From: Craurococcus roseus
GTDB lineage: Bacteria; Pseudomonadota; Alphaproteobacteria; Acetobacterales; Acetobacteraceae
Length of the DNA: 64,000 nt
Assembly: GCF_039523795.1 (NCBI RefSeq)
Contig: NZ_BAAAFZ010000029.1
Coordinates: 36,573-100,572 of the forward strand
Direction of reading: 5' to 3'
Of this stretch, positions 42,264 through 50,275 are shown one piece after another. Every line of letters starts with the position of its first letter. Within the stretch, counting starts at the first letter, position 1. Both the position numbers and the translations under genes were made by a program. Below the pieces are notes generated by a model. The model was given only the letters and a program-made list of their open reading frames with translations, searched no databases and had not been told where the DNA came from.

Positions 42264-43363
42264 CGCGCCCGGCCGTCGAGGAATTCGAGTAGGTGCGCCG
42301 CCATCCGCTCCCCCGCCCGGCCGTCCCAGAGCGGGATCGGCCGGCCGCGCGGCCACCGGCCGGACAGCGCTTCCGCCACCGCCTCGGCCAGGGCGTCCGG
42401 CGCCACCAAACGGCTGCTGCCGCTTTCCAGCGTCACCGGGCGCTCGGTTTCGGCGCGGAGGGTGAGGCAGGGGAGGGACAGCGCCGTCGCCTCCTCCTGC
42501 ACGCCGCCGCTGTCCGTCGCCACCAAGCGGGCGCCGGCGAGGAGGGCGAGGAAGTCGGCGTAGGAGAGCGGCGGCAGCGCCACCACGCCCGGCGGCGGCG
42601 CCAGCCCCCAGTCCGCCATGCGGGCGCGGGCGCGCGGGTGCGCCGGCCAGGCGAAGGGCAGCCGCCGCGCCGCCTCCGCCAGCCCGCGCAAAGCCGCCGC
42701 CAGGGCGTCGGGCCGGTCCACGGTGGCGGCCCGGTGCAGGGTGACGACGCCGTAGCCGCCCGGTCCGAGCCCGGCGGGCAACGGCCGTTCGCGCGCCGCG
42801 GGCAGGGTGCGCAGCAGGGTGTCCACCATGGCGTTGCCGACGGCGCGCACGGCGCCGGGTGCGTGGCCTTCGCGCAGGAGGCGCGCGGCGCTGCCCTCGT
42901 CGGGCGCCCAGAGCAGGGTGGCCACGGCGTCCAGGGCGCGGCGGTTGACCTCCTCCGGCATGTCGGCGTCGCCGCAGCGCAGGCCGGCTTCCAGGTGCGC
43001 CACGGGCAGCGCGAGCTTCCGCGCGGCGAGGCCGGCGGCGAGGCTGCCGTCCACGTCGCCCGCCACGACCACGGCCGCCGGCCGCCGCGCCGCCCAGACC
43101 TCGCCGGCCGCCTGCATCGTGCGCCCGACCAGCGCCGCGTGCCCGCCGCCGGAGACACCGAGGGCGATCTCGGGGACGGGCAGGCCGAGGTCGGCGAGGT
43201 GCGCGCCGAACATCGCCTCGTCGTGGTGCTGGCCGGTGTGCAGCAGCACCGGCCGCAGCGGGAAGCCCGCCGGCAGCGCGTGCCAGAGCGCGGCGAGCTT
43301 GGGCAAATTCGGCCGCGCGGCGGCGACCAGGTGCAATTCGGACGATTTGGCGAGGCCGGTCAT
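42260..43363 (-). CDS. UDP-N-acetylglucosamine 2-epimerase (WecB-like)
   Basis: A 367-residue non-hydrolysing UDP-sugar 2-epimerase. The ATG at 43363 overlaps the stop of the preceding micro-ORF (ATGA). Seen: VAAARPNLPKLAALWHAL, LHTGQHHDEAMF, GDVDGSLAAGLAARKLALPVAHLEAGLR, DADMPEEVNRRALD, APDEGSAARLLREG, TLHRAATVDRP and the UDP-binding TDSGGVQEEATALSLPCLTLR with TERPVTL. It would give a ManNAc-configured or related UDP-sugar for the adjacent glycosyltransferases. The usual GDTNST is GDVDGS, a divergence that might alter substrate preference. Confidence 0.9.
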   Translation of the reverse strand: MTGLAKSSELHLVAAARPNLPKLAALWHALPAGFPLRPVLLHTGQHHDEAMFGAHLADLGLPVPEIALGVSGGGHAALVGRTMQAAGEVWAARRPAAVVVAGDVDGSLAAGLAARKLALPVAHLEAGLRCGDADMPEEVNRRALDAVATLLWAPDEGSAARLLREGHAPGAVRAVGNAMVDTLLRTLPAARERPLPAGLGPGGYGVVTLHRAATVDRPDALAAALRGLAEAARRLPFAWPAHPRARARMADWGLAPPPGVVALPPLSYADFLALLAGARLVATDSGGVQEEATALSLPCLTLRAETERPVTLESGSSRLVAPDALAEAVAEALSGRWPRGRPIPLWDGRAGERMAAHLLEFLDGRAR

Positions 43364-43470
43364 GCGCCGGCGTCTCCGGCCATCGCGTCGGGGTGCGCGA
43401 CCGCGACGCGAAAACCAGGCGGCGCGGCGTCGAACGGACGCGATCCGGGCGAAGCTACGGGGGCGGTCAT
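43360..43470 (-). CDS. 36-residue micro-ORF between glycan genes
   Basis: A short frame of 36 codons joined to both neighbours by 4-base ATGA overlaps: its ATG (43470) overlaps the GT4 stop and its stop overlaps the epimerase ATG. The peptide is Pro/Ala-rich with a core of GFRVAVAHPDAMAGD. I do not recognise it. It may be a coupling leader that passes ribosomes between the two genes, or the truncated start of a lost glycosyltransferase, since FRVAVAHPD resembles a GT N-terminal strand. Confidence 0.5.
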   Translation of the reverse strand: MTAPVASPGSRPFDAAPPGFRVAVAHPDAMAGDAGA

Positions 43471-44735
43471 GCGGGAACCCGCGCCGCACCGGGTGTGGCC
43501 GCGGCGCCTTCGACGACGCCGCAGAACCGGGCGGCGAGCAGCCGGCGGTCCCAGCGGCGCACCGCCTGCGCGCGGGCCGCGGCGCCCAAGGCCGCGCGCC
43601 GGGCGGGCGAGGCGGCCAAGGCGGCGAGGGTCCCGGCCAGCGCCGGGGCGTGGCCGGGCGGCGTGGCGATCCCGCACGGGCCGTCTGCGAGGAGGCGCGC
43701 GGCGCGACCGCCGAGCGCGGCGACCACGGGCAGGCCGGCGGCGAGGTAGTCCATCAGCTTGTTGGGCGCCGTCCACTCGGCGAACTCCGGCACCGGGGCG
43801 AGGCACTGCACGCCGATCTGGCTGCCGGCGAGGAGGGCGGCCAAGCGGGGTTTCGGCAGCGGGTCGAGAAAGGACAAATTGGCGAGCCCGGCCGCGGCGG
43901 CCTCGGCCATCAGGCGCGGCTTCTCCGACCCTTCGCCCACCAGCAGGAGACGCAGCGGCGCCCCCTCCGCCCGCAGCAGGGCGGCGGCGCGGAGCAGCAG
44001 GTCGAGCCCGTTGGCGCGGCCGTGCGCGCCGGCGTAGACGGCCAGCGGCTCGTGCGGGCGCGCCGCCTCCGGGCGCCAGGGCACGATCTGCGGGCCGAAC
44101 AGGTCGAGGTCGGCGCCGTTCGGCACCACCGACACCGAAGACGGGTCGGCGCCGTGGGCCGCCGCGGTTTCCGCCATGCCCTCGGACAAGGCGACCACGG
44201 CGGCGGCGTTCCGGCAGGCGGCGTCGGCCAAGCGGTCCATGGCGAACCAGAGCGGCGGGGAGCCGACCCGCATCGCGCGCGGCAGTTCCGGCCAGGGGTC
44301 GCGGATCTCGAACACGAAGGGCGTGCCGCGCGCGCGCCGGGCCGCGAGGGCGGGAAGGGCGACGGAAAGCGGGGTGGACGAGGCCACGACCACGTCCCAG
44401 GGGCGGGACAGCGCGAGGGCGGAGGCGCGCGCGGCGTAGCGGGCGAAGGCCCCGGCGCGGGCGGCGAGCCCTTGGGCGTTGCCGCAGGAAACGGCGAACT
44501 CGACGACGCGGAACGCGCCGACCCGGCCTTCGCGCCGGCCGGAGCGGAACGGGCCGTCGAGGCCGGTTTCGGCGCCGGCGTAGCGCCCGCACGCGACCGT
44601 CACGGCATGGCCGCGCGCGGCCAGCGCCCGCGCCATGGCGAAGGAGCGGGTCCCGGTGGCGCCGGCCGGGGTGGAGAAGTGCTGGTGGAGGTACAGGACC
44701 TCCAGGCCGCCAGCGCTGCCGCCGCTCCCCCTCAC
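43467..44735 (-). CDS. Glycosyltransferase family 4 (WbuB/PelF-like)
   Basis: A 422-residue GT-B glycosyltransferase starting at GTG 44735, which overlaps the stop of the aminotransferase gene (GTGA). Seen: EVLYLHQHFSTPAGATGTRSF, a start typical of WbuB-like GT4 enzymes that use N-acetyl amino sugars; then DVVVASSTPLSVALPAL, FEIRDPWPELP, VVALSEGMAETAAAHG, VVPNGADLDLF, YAGAHGRANGLDLLLRAAALL and EWTAPNKLMDYLAAGLPVVAAL. The RDPWPE motif is characteristic of this group. Part of the overlapping operon with the epimerase and DegT genes. Confidence 0.9.
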   Translation of the reverse strand: MRGSGGSAGGLEVLYLHQHFSTPAGATGTRSFAMARALAARGHAVTVACGRYAGAETGLDGPFRSGRREGRVGAFRVVEFAVSCGNAQGLAARAGAFARYAARASALALSRPWDVVVASSTPLSVALPALAARRARGTPFVFEIRDPWPELPRAMRVGSPPLWFAMDRLADAACRNAAAVVALSEGMAETAAAHGADPSSVSVVPNGADLDLFGPQIVPWRPEAARPHEPLAVYAGAHGRANGLDLLLRAAALLRAEGAPLRLLLVGEGSEKPRLMAEAAAAGLANLSFLDPLPKPRLAALLAGSQIGVQCLAPVPEFAEWTAPNKLMDYLAAGLPVVAALGGRAARLLADGPCGIATPPGHAPALAGTLAALAASPARRAALGAAARAQAVRRWDRRLLAARFCGVVEGAAATPGAARVPA

Positions 44736-45967
44736 GCCGCGGGCCACAGCGCGCGGACGGCGGCGATCACCCGGTCCTGCTCCGGCGGGGCCATGCCGCT
44801 GCCGGAGGGCAGGCACAGGCCGCGCTCGAACAGATCGGCCGCGACGGCGCCGCCGCCGCGCGGCGCGTCGCGGAACACCGGTTGCAAGTGGAGCGGTTTC
44901 CACACCGGGCGGCTCTCGATGCCGCTTTCGGACAAATGGCGGCGGAGGGCGTCGCGGTCGGGCGCGCCCTGCGTCGGGTCGAGCAGCACGGCGGTCAGCC
45001 AGCGCGAGGCGCGGCACCACGGCGCTTCGGGCATGAAGGACAGGCCGGGCAGCCCGCCCAGCGCTGCCCGGTAACGCGCGAAGACGGCGCGGCGCGCCGA
45101 AACCCGCGCGGGCAGGGCGCCGAGTTGCGCGAGGCCCACCGCCGCGAGCAGGGAGGACATGCCGTAGGCGTGGCCGGTGGTCTCGTGCTGGTAGTGCGCG
45201 CCCGGCTCGCGCGCCGCCTGGGACAGCGAGCGCGCGCGCGCGACCAACTCCGGTTCGTCCGAGGCGAGGGCGCCGCCGCCGCCCGCGGTGATGATCTTGT
45301 TGCCGTTGAAGGAGAAGACGGCGAGTCGCGCGCCGCGCCCGGCGTGGCGTCCGTCGCCGCGGGAAGCGCCCACCGCGCCGGCGCTGTCGCACATCACCGG
45401 CACGCCCCAGCGGTCGCAGAGCGCCACGATCGCGTCGAGGTCGCAGGGCTGGCCGAACAGGTCCACCGGCACCACGGCGCGCGGGAGGCGGCCGGCGCGG
45501 GCGGCGCGGGCGAGTTCCCGTTCGAGCAGATCGGGGTCGAGCGTCCAACTCGCCGGGTCCACGTCGAGGAAGCGCGGCACGGCTCCCATCTGCACCGCGG
45601 GCGCGACGGTGGCGACGAAGGTGAGGGCGGAGGTCCAGACCTCGTCCCCCGCCGAAACCCCGAGGCAGCGGTAGCCCAGGTGCAGCGCGGCGGTGCCCGA
45701 CGCCGTGGCGAGGACGTGGCCGAAGCCGGTGGCGGCCGACAGCGCCGCCTCAAAGGCCGCCGGCACCGGCCCGGCGGGCGCCACCCACCCGCTTTCCAGG
45801 GTGGCCTCCAACGCGGCCATCTCCCCGCCTGTGAGATGGGGCGGCGAAAGGAGCACCTGGCCGACCGGGCGCGCCCGATCCGCGAAGAGCGAGAACAGGG
45901 GCGGATTCACGGACGAGGCGGGCGCCGAGGCATGGAGCCCCGCCGCGATGGCGAAACCGGCCACCAC
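44732..45967 (-). CDS. DegT/DnrJ/EryC1-family sugar aminotransferase
   Basis: A 411-residue PLP-dependent sugar aminotransferase, the first gene of the overlapping glycan operon. GTG 45967 has ggag 7 bases upstream. Seen: QVLLSPPHLTGGEMAALEATL and SGWVAPAGP, a start shared with the PglE/PseC-like 4-keto-sugar aminotransferases. Then ATASGTAALHLGYR, WTSALTFVATVAPAVQMGA, VPVDLFGQPCDLD, CDSAGAVGAS, the PLP lysine in FSFNGNKIITAGGGG and HYQHETTGHAYGMSSLLAA. It probably aminates the 4-keto-6-deoxy sugar made by the CapD-like dehydratase. The first 35 residues are not part of the conserved core. Confidence 0.88.
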   Translation of the reverse strand: MVAGFAIAAGLHASAPASSVNPPLFSLFADRARPVGQVLLSPPHLTGGEMAALEATLESGWVAPAGPVPAAFEAALSAATGFGHVLATASGTAALHLGYRCLGVSAGDEVWTSALTFVATVAPAVQMGAVPRFLDVDPASWTLDPDLLERELARAARAGRLPRAVVPVDLFGQPCDLDAIVALCDRWGVPVMCDSAGAVGASRGDGRHAGRGARLAVFSFNGNKIITAGGGGALASDEPELVARARSLSQAAREPGAHYQHETTGHAYGMSSLLAAVGLAQLGALPARVSARRAVFARYRAALGGLPGLSFMPEAPWCRASRWLTAVLLDPTQGAPDRDALRRHLSESGIESRPVWKPLHLQPVFRDAPRGGGAVAADLFERGLCLPSGSGMAPPEQDRVIAAVRALWPAA

Positions 45968-45994
45968 GCTGTAACTCCGAGTTGTATGACAATA

Positions 45995-46024
45995 ATACTA
46001 TTCTACTAAATGCGCCGGTCGCAA
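45995..46024 (-). promoter_or_regulatory. Candidate sigma-70-type promoter of the glycan operon
   Basis: On the minus strand: TTGCGA (46024-46019), 18 bases, TAGTAT (46000-45995). Each hexamer matches 4 of 6 consensus bases. It lies in a distinctly A/T-rich patch just upstream of the DegT gene start at 45967, leaving a leader of about 20 bases. Plausible but untested. Confidence 0.35.
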
Positions 46025-46184
46025 GATTCCACTGCTGACGGCGTGCGCGCCTTTCTGTGCCGTGTCCGCCCGGAGGCGCGATCGACGGCCACGTTGCCAG
46101 CAGCCGTGTTTAGTTGTATTTTCAAAACAAAATAGGGGTGGTACCGACTCCGTCCCCAGCCTCGCCATCAACCCACGGAAGTTC

Positions 46185-46649
46185 GTGCAAATACCTTCCA
46201 TCCGCGAAACCCTGGCCTTCGTCCGCAACGCCCACGCTGGTGCCGTCGCCGGTGGCCAGCCCCGCTGGTTGCGCGCGGTGGCGGTGATGAACCTGCTGCC
46301 GGCCGTCTTGCCCGGCATCAAGGTTACGCACGAGGAGCGTCAAATCGCCCTTCTGCGCGACATCCTCCGCACCACCGCGGAAACCGAGGCGAGCCTTTCG
46401 CGGGCGGGGTTCCCGCCGGAGGTGGTCGCCAGCGTGCTCCGCTTGACCCGCTTCGACGCCGGGTTCGCCCATCTCGAACACCTCCGGGTGGTGGCAGAGT
46501 CGAAGGACCTAGCCGCGAAGCGCGTGGCGATGGCCGCCCTCTTGCGTGAGGAGCGGCAAGCCGCCGGCGCGTCCCCCGGCGAAACCGAAGAAGCGCGCGC
46601 CCGCCGGCGGAAGGCCATGACGCTTATGCAGCGCGGCCTCGGCTACTGA
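46185..46649 (+). CDS. HD-domain-like (RelA/SpoT-type) protein lacking metal ligands
   Basis: 154 residues from GTG 46185 (ggaag just upstream). The protein follows the small stand-alone HD phosphohydrolase family: IRETLAFVRNAHAGAV, GGQPRWLRAVAVMNLLP, ERQIALLRDILRTTAETEASL and RAGFPPEVVASVLRLTR line up with family blocks such as AHAGQ, PYWEHPVAVM, ALLHDVLEDT and GFxxEVVxxVxxLTR. The ligand histidines are replaced: Arg stands where the WxHP His is expected, and the HD pair is RD. The protein is thus probably catalytically inactive and may bind a nucleotide or protein. The family assignment is by eye and moderately strong. Divergent from the glycan operon, convergent with secB. Confidence 0.65.
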   Translation: MQIPSIRETLAFVRNAHAGAVAGGQPRWLRAVAVMNLLPAVLPGIKVTHEERQIALLRDILRTTAETEASLSRAGFPPEVVASVLRLTRFDAGFAHLEHLRVVAESKDLAAKRVAMAALLREERQAAGASPGETEEARARRRKAMTLMQRGLGY

Positions 46650-46677
46650 CGTCCCGGGCGCCGGTCCTCCGTCGTCG

Positions 46678-47229
46678 TCAGGCGTGGCCGACGACCGGAC
46701 CGGCCCCGCCCCCGAGGCCGCCGCTCCCGAGGCCGCCTTGGCCGTCGCCCCGCCGCGACTGCCACAAGGCCACGAAGTCTATGGGCGCCAGGAGCACCGG
46801 CGGGAAGCCGCCGTCGCGGGTGACGTCTGCGAGGATGTTGCGGGCGAAGGGGAACAGGAGGCGAGGGCACTCCACCAGCAGCACCGGCTCCACCTGCTCC
46901 GGCGGCACGTTGACGGTGAAGATGCCGCAATAGGCCAGTTCGGCGATGAAGCAGGTCTGGTCGGCGTTGTTCAGGTTCGCCTTGGCGTCCACGCGGATCT
47001 GGAGCGCCACCTCGAACACGCCGGCGTCCTGCTGGAGCGGCCGGGCTTGCACGTCGAGTTGGATGTCCACCCGCGGCTGCTCGCGGAGGAGGGTGAAGAT
47101 CTCGGGCGCATTGGGGACCTCGAAGGACAGGTCCTTGGTGTACTGGATGTTGAGCACGAGCGGGCCGAGGCCCGGCGCGGCGCCGGGGGCGGCCTGGACG
47201 CCGGGCGGCAGGGGGGGCTGGTCGGACAT
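46678..47229 (-). CDS. secB: Protein-export chaperone SecB
   Basis: Cytosolic tetrameric chaperone that keeps preproteins unfolded and passes them to SecA. The 183-residue protein has the family core: LVLNIQYTKDLSFEVPNAPEIF, QLDVQARPLQQDAGVFEVALQIRV and CFIAELAYCGIFTV. The hallmark VLLVECPRLLFPFARNILADVTRDGGFPPVLLAP follows. The C-terminus has a long Gly-rich tail beyond the usual length (E. coli about 155 residues). The start at 47229 fits the family with a short Pro/Gly-rich lead. It follows the histidine phosphatase gene on the same strand. Confidence 0.96.
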   Translation of the reverse strand: MSDQPPLPPGVQAAPGAAPGLGPLVLNIQYTKDLSFEVPNAPEIFTLLREQPRVDIQLDVQARPLQQDAGVFEVALQIRVDAKANLNNADQTCFIAELAYCGIFTVNVPPEQVEPVLLVECPRLLFPFARNILADVTRDGGFPPVLLAPIDFVALWQSRRGDGQGGLGSGGLGGGAGPVVGHA

Positions 47230-47319
47230 GGCGGAAACCTCTCGTGCGGGGCGCCGCCGGGGCGGCGCGCCGCGGTTGGTCGGGGAACGGCGGCCTCCGG
47301 GCCGTCCTCCCCAGTTGCT

Positions 47320-47898
47320 TCAGGGCTTGGCCGCGGACACGTGCGGCGCGCGCCACACGATGCCGGCGGGCGCGGGTTCCGTCGGGTCGCAGCGGAGCCA
47401 TTGCCCGTTGTCCACGCGCTCCCCCGTCATGGCGAGGATGAAGCCCCAGTGGGACACCACCAGGGTTTCGCGCCAATCTGGCAGCGCGGCCATCTCGGCG
47501 CGGAAATGCGCGGCGCGGGCTTCGATGTGGTGGTCGTGCTCCTCCTCGCCGGGCCACCACACCTCGTCGATGGCGGAGAAGTCGTGGTCGGGCCACGCGA
47601 TGCGCAGGTCGGCGCAGGCGGAGCCCACGTCGCAGGTGAAGGCGTAGCGCTCCCGCACGCTGGGCGTGACCGTCACCGGCAGGCCGAGCCGCTTCGCCAC
47701 CGGCGCGGCCGTTTGCAGGGCGCGGGTGTAAGGCGAGCACAGGATTCGCCGGATCGGCTCGCCGCCGAGGGCCTCGGCGGCGGCTTCCGCCTGTTTGTGT
47801 CCGAGGTCGGTCAGCTTCGGGTCGCTGATGCCGGGATCGCGGCGCGTGGCGGTGAAGTGCAGGTTGAACTCGCTCTGCCCGTGGCGCAGCAGGATCAT
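47320..47898 (-). CDS. Histidine phosphatase family protein
   Basis: A 192-residue phosphatase of the phosphoglycerate mutase-like branch. ATG 47898 begins right at the conserved ILLRHGQSEFN, which carries the phosphoacceptor His (RHG). Further blocks are KLTDLGHKQAEAAAEAL, ILCSPYTRALQTAAPVA with the second catalytic Arg, a central RERYAFTCDVG with the acidic residue, and VVSHWGFILAMTG with the second catalytic His. Substrate not known. Divergent from the Tim44-type adaptor gene, and about 90 bases before secB. Confidence 0.92.
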   Translation of the reverse strand: MILLRHGQSEFNLHFTATRRDPGISDPKLTDLGHKQAEAAAEALGGEPIRRILCSPYTRALQTAAPVAKRLGLPVTVTPSVRERYAFTCDVGSACADLRIAWPDHDFSAIDEVWWPGEEEHDHHIEARAAHFRAEMAALPDWRETLVVSHWGFILAMTGERVDNGQWLRCDPTEPAPAGIVWRAPHVSAAKP

Positions 47899-48059
47899 GC
47901 GGGGTCCGGAGGGGAGGGGTTGGCGGGGAGCGGCGGCCCGGCGTCCGGAGCGCGCGCGTGTTCGGATCGCCCGGATACCGGCCGCGGGTCGGACGGGCAA
48001 GCCCGGCGCGGTTGCGGGCCACTCTCTCTCCTCTTATGTATGGGTGAACGGAGACCGAT

Positions 48060-48752
48060 ATGACTGGCGGAACGGTCGAGATCATCCTCCTCGCAATGGT
48101 CGCGGGTTTCTTGGTCCTGCGGCTGCGCAGCGTCCTCGGCCGCCGCCAAGGCTTCGAACGGCCGCCCCAGGCCGAGCGGCCGGCGAATTACGACCCCCGC
48201 GCCGCGCGGCCGGCCGATGGCGCCGCCGTTGAGGACGTGGCGCCTGCCGGTCCGAGCGCGGCCGGCGGCCCGGCGGGGCGCCGTGTCATCCCCGACCGGC
48301 GCGCCCCCGCAGGGCAGGCGCTGGTGCGCATCCAGGGCGTGGACGCGGGCTTCGACCCGTCCCGCTTCTTGGACGGCGCCGAGGCGGCCTTCCGCATGGT
48401 CGTCCAGGCCTTCGCCTCCGGCGATCGCGCGACGTTGCAGGCGCTGCTTTCCAGCGACGTCTACGCCGGCTTTGCCAAGGCGCTCGACGCGCGCGAGGCA
48501 GCGGGCGAGCGGCAGCGGACGGAGCTGCGTGCCGTGCACGAGGTGGCCATAGAGGCGGCGGACCTCCGCGGCACCGTCGCCGACATCACGGTCCGGTTCG
48601 TGACGGACCAGATCAACATGACCACCGGCCGGGACGGGGATGTGGTATTGGGCAGCGACGCGGTGACGGAGCTGACCGACCTTTGGACCTTCCAGCGCGA
48701 CCTGAGCAGCGCCGACCCGACCTGGAAGCTGGTGGGCACCGGCGCCCAGTAG
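48060..48752 (+). CDS. Tim44/TimA family adaptor protein
   Basis: A 230-residue inner-membrane-anchored protein with an N-terminal helix (VEIILLAMVAGFLVLRLRSVLG), a disordered Pro/Ala-rich linker, and a C-terminal Tim44-like domain (about residues 95-225). Key blocks are FLDGAEAAFRMVVQAFASGDRATLQALLS, VYAGFAKALDAREAAGE and FVTDQINM. It ends in LTDLWTFQRDLSSADPTWKLVG. The domain is homologous to mitochondrial Tim44; TimA in alphaproteobacteria is thought to be a membrane adaptor. Upstream of mltA on the same strand, as is usual in this order. Start ATG 48060 is not preceded by a strong Shine-Dalgarno. Confidence 0.92.
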   Translation: MTGGTVEIILLAMVAGFLVLRLRSVLGRRQGFERPPQAERPANYDPRAARPADGAAVEDVAPAGPSAAGGPAGRRVIPDRRAPAGQALVRIQGVDAGFDPSRFLDGAEAAFRMVVQAFASGDRATLQALLSSDVYAGFAKALDAREAAGERQRTELRAVHEVAIEAADLRGTVADITVRFVTDQINMTTGRDGDVVLGSDAVTELTDLWTFQRDLSSADPTWKLVGTGAQ

Positions 48753-49039
48753 GACCACCGCGCCCGCCGGTCCGGGGCGGGGCCGCCGCTTCATCTCTTT
48801 CCCTGGGTCCGTACGGCGTTTTCGGACGAATGGCACGGCACAGGCCGCAGCGGCGTCGCCGCCTTGCTTCCTTGTCACTCCACTTCGTTGCAGGGCTTTG
48901 GCGCCGCAGCGTCAGACAGAGGGCGCGGTTCGGCCGTTGGCGGGACGAGTCTAGCCTTTTTGTTCCTGATCCGCGCGCGTGTCGCGCGGCGGCCGAGCGC
49001 AGCGACGGGGGCCGCTCGGCTGCGACGGGGCTGGCGCCG

Positions 49040-50275
49040 ATGGTTCGTGCGGCGGCGACGTCCGCCCTGATCGTGGCCGGATTTTGCTTGTTCGTCGGAA
49101 GCAGTTCGCGTGCGCAGCCCGTGACGGTGCCCGATGGCTCGCTGTTCCGCGAGGTCGAATTCCGCGACATACCTGGCTGGCCGGGAGAGGACGCGGCACA
49201 AGCCTTGGCGCCCTTCCTCCACACCTGCCGCGGGTTGTCGGCGTGGGGCGCCGACCGGCCGACCGGCGGCGGGGGGGAGTTGGCGCGGCTCGGCGGGCGG
49301 CCGGGCGCCTTCGCGGGCGCTTGCGCCGAAGCCGAAGGCTTGGCCGAACACCTCGGCCGTCCCGCCGCGTCCCTTGGGGCGGAGGCCGGTGGCGCGGCGG
49401 AGCGGCGCACGGCGCTCGCGCGAGGCTTCTTCGAACGCAGGTTCCGGGCCTTCGCCGCCGGGACCGGCATGATGACCGGGTATTTCGAGCCGGAGCTGCG
49501 CGGGGCGGAGTACCCCGTCGGGCCGTTCCAGGTGCCGCTGCACGCGGCGCCTCCGTTCCTCTCCGCAGGGGCGCCGTTGCCCGACCGCGCCGCGATTGAG
49601 GCCGGCGCCCTGGCGGGGATGGGGCTGGAACTCGCCTGGGTCGATGACCCGGTGGACGCCTTCTTCCTGCACATCCAAGGCGCCGGCCGGTTGCGGCTGC
49701 ACGACGGTCGCGTGCTGCGCGTGGGGTATGCGGGCAAGAACGGCCATCCCTACAAGGCGGTCGGGCGGGTGCTGCTCGACTCGGGCGCGATCCCGCGCGA
49801 CCGGATGTCGATGCAGGCGATCCGCGCTTGGCTGGGGACGGCGCAGCCGGGCGAGGCGGCGGCGCTGCTGCGGCACAACCCTTCCTACGTGTTCTTCCGC
49901 GTGCTGGACGGGCTCGAACCGGGCGAGGGGCCGCCGGGGACGCTTGGCGTGCCGTTGACGCCGGGCCGCTCGCTCGCGGTGGACCCGGCCTTCATCCCGC
50001 TCGGCGCACCGGTTTTCGCCCTGACGCGCGACCCGGCGGACGGGGCGCCGATCCGGCGGCTCTTGCACGCGCAGGACACGGGCGGCGCCATCCGCGGCCC
50101 GGCGCGGGGCGACCTGTTCTGGGGCTGGGGCGAGGCGGCGGCGGCGCGGGCCGGGCCGATGCGGGAGGAGGCGGAGGTGTTCGTGCTGGTGCCGCGCGGC
50201 GAAGCGGCGCCCGGGGCGGGGGATGTCGCCGCCGCCGCGCCGGCGCTCCTTCCTGCGGCGCGGACGGCGCCTTAG
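49040..50275 (+). CDS. mltA: Membrane-bound lytic murein transglycosylase A (MltA)
   Basis: Cleaves the glycan strands of peptidoglycan, making 1,6-anhydro-muropeptides, in the periplasm. ATG 49040 gives 411 residues with a signal peptide (RAAATSALIVAGFCLFVGSSSRA). There is no lipobox Cys at the cleavage site, so it is probably soluble or differently anchored. Seen: the MltA domain (FFERRFRAF, GMMTGYFEPELRGAEYPVGPF, FFLHIQGAGRLRLHDG, RVGYAGKNGHPYKAVGR) and the C-terminal 3D domain with AVDPAFIPLGAPVF and the AQDTGGAIRGPARGDLFWG block that holds the catalytic Asp. Upstream of an overlapping-strand (Fe-S) protein gene. The 287 bases between it and timA hold no other gene. Confidence 0.93.
   Translation: MVRAAATSALIVAGFCLFVGSSSRAQPVTVPDGSLFREVEFRDIPGWPGEDAAQALAPFLHTCRGLSAWGADRPTGGGGELARLGGRPGAFAGACAEAEGLAEHLGRPAASLGAEAGGAAERRTALARGFFERRFRAFAAGTGMMTGYFEPELRGAEYPVGPFQVPLHAAPPFLSAGAPLPDRAAIEAGALAGMGLELAWVDDPVDAFFLHIQGAGRLRLHDGRVLRVGYAGKNGHPYKAVGRVLLDSGAIPRDRMSMQAIRAWLGTAQPGEAAALLRHNPSYVFFRVLDGLEPGEGPPGTLGVPLTPGRSLAVDPAFIPLGAPVFALTRDPADGAPIRRLLHAQDTGGAIRGPARGDLFWGWGEAAAARAGPMREEAEVFVLVPRGEAAPGAGDVAAAAPALLPAARTAP

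Noticed and set aside
42293..46009. A plus-strand open frame of over 1200 codons opposite the glycan operon
   Set aside because: Repetitive Arg/Gly/Pro sequence without a domain; the minus strand carries four well-recognised genes here.
48753..49039. A longer MltA start at ATG 48830
   Set aside because: It would put about 70 Arg-rich residues before a good signal peptide; the ATG at 49040 places the signal peptide at the N-terminus and has acgggg upstream.
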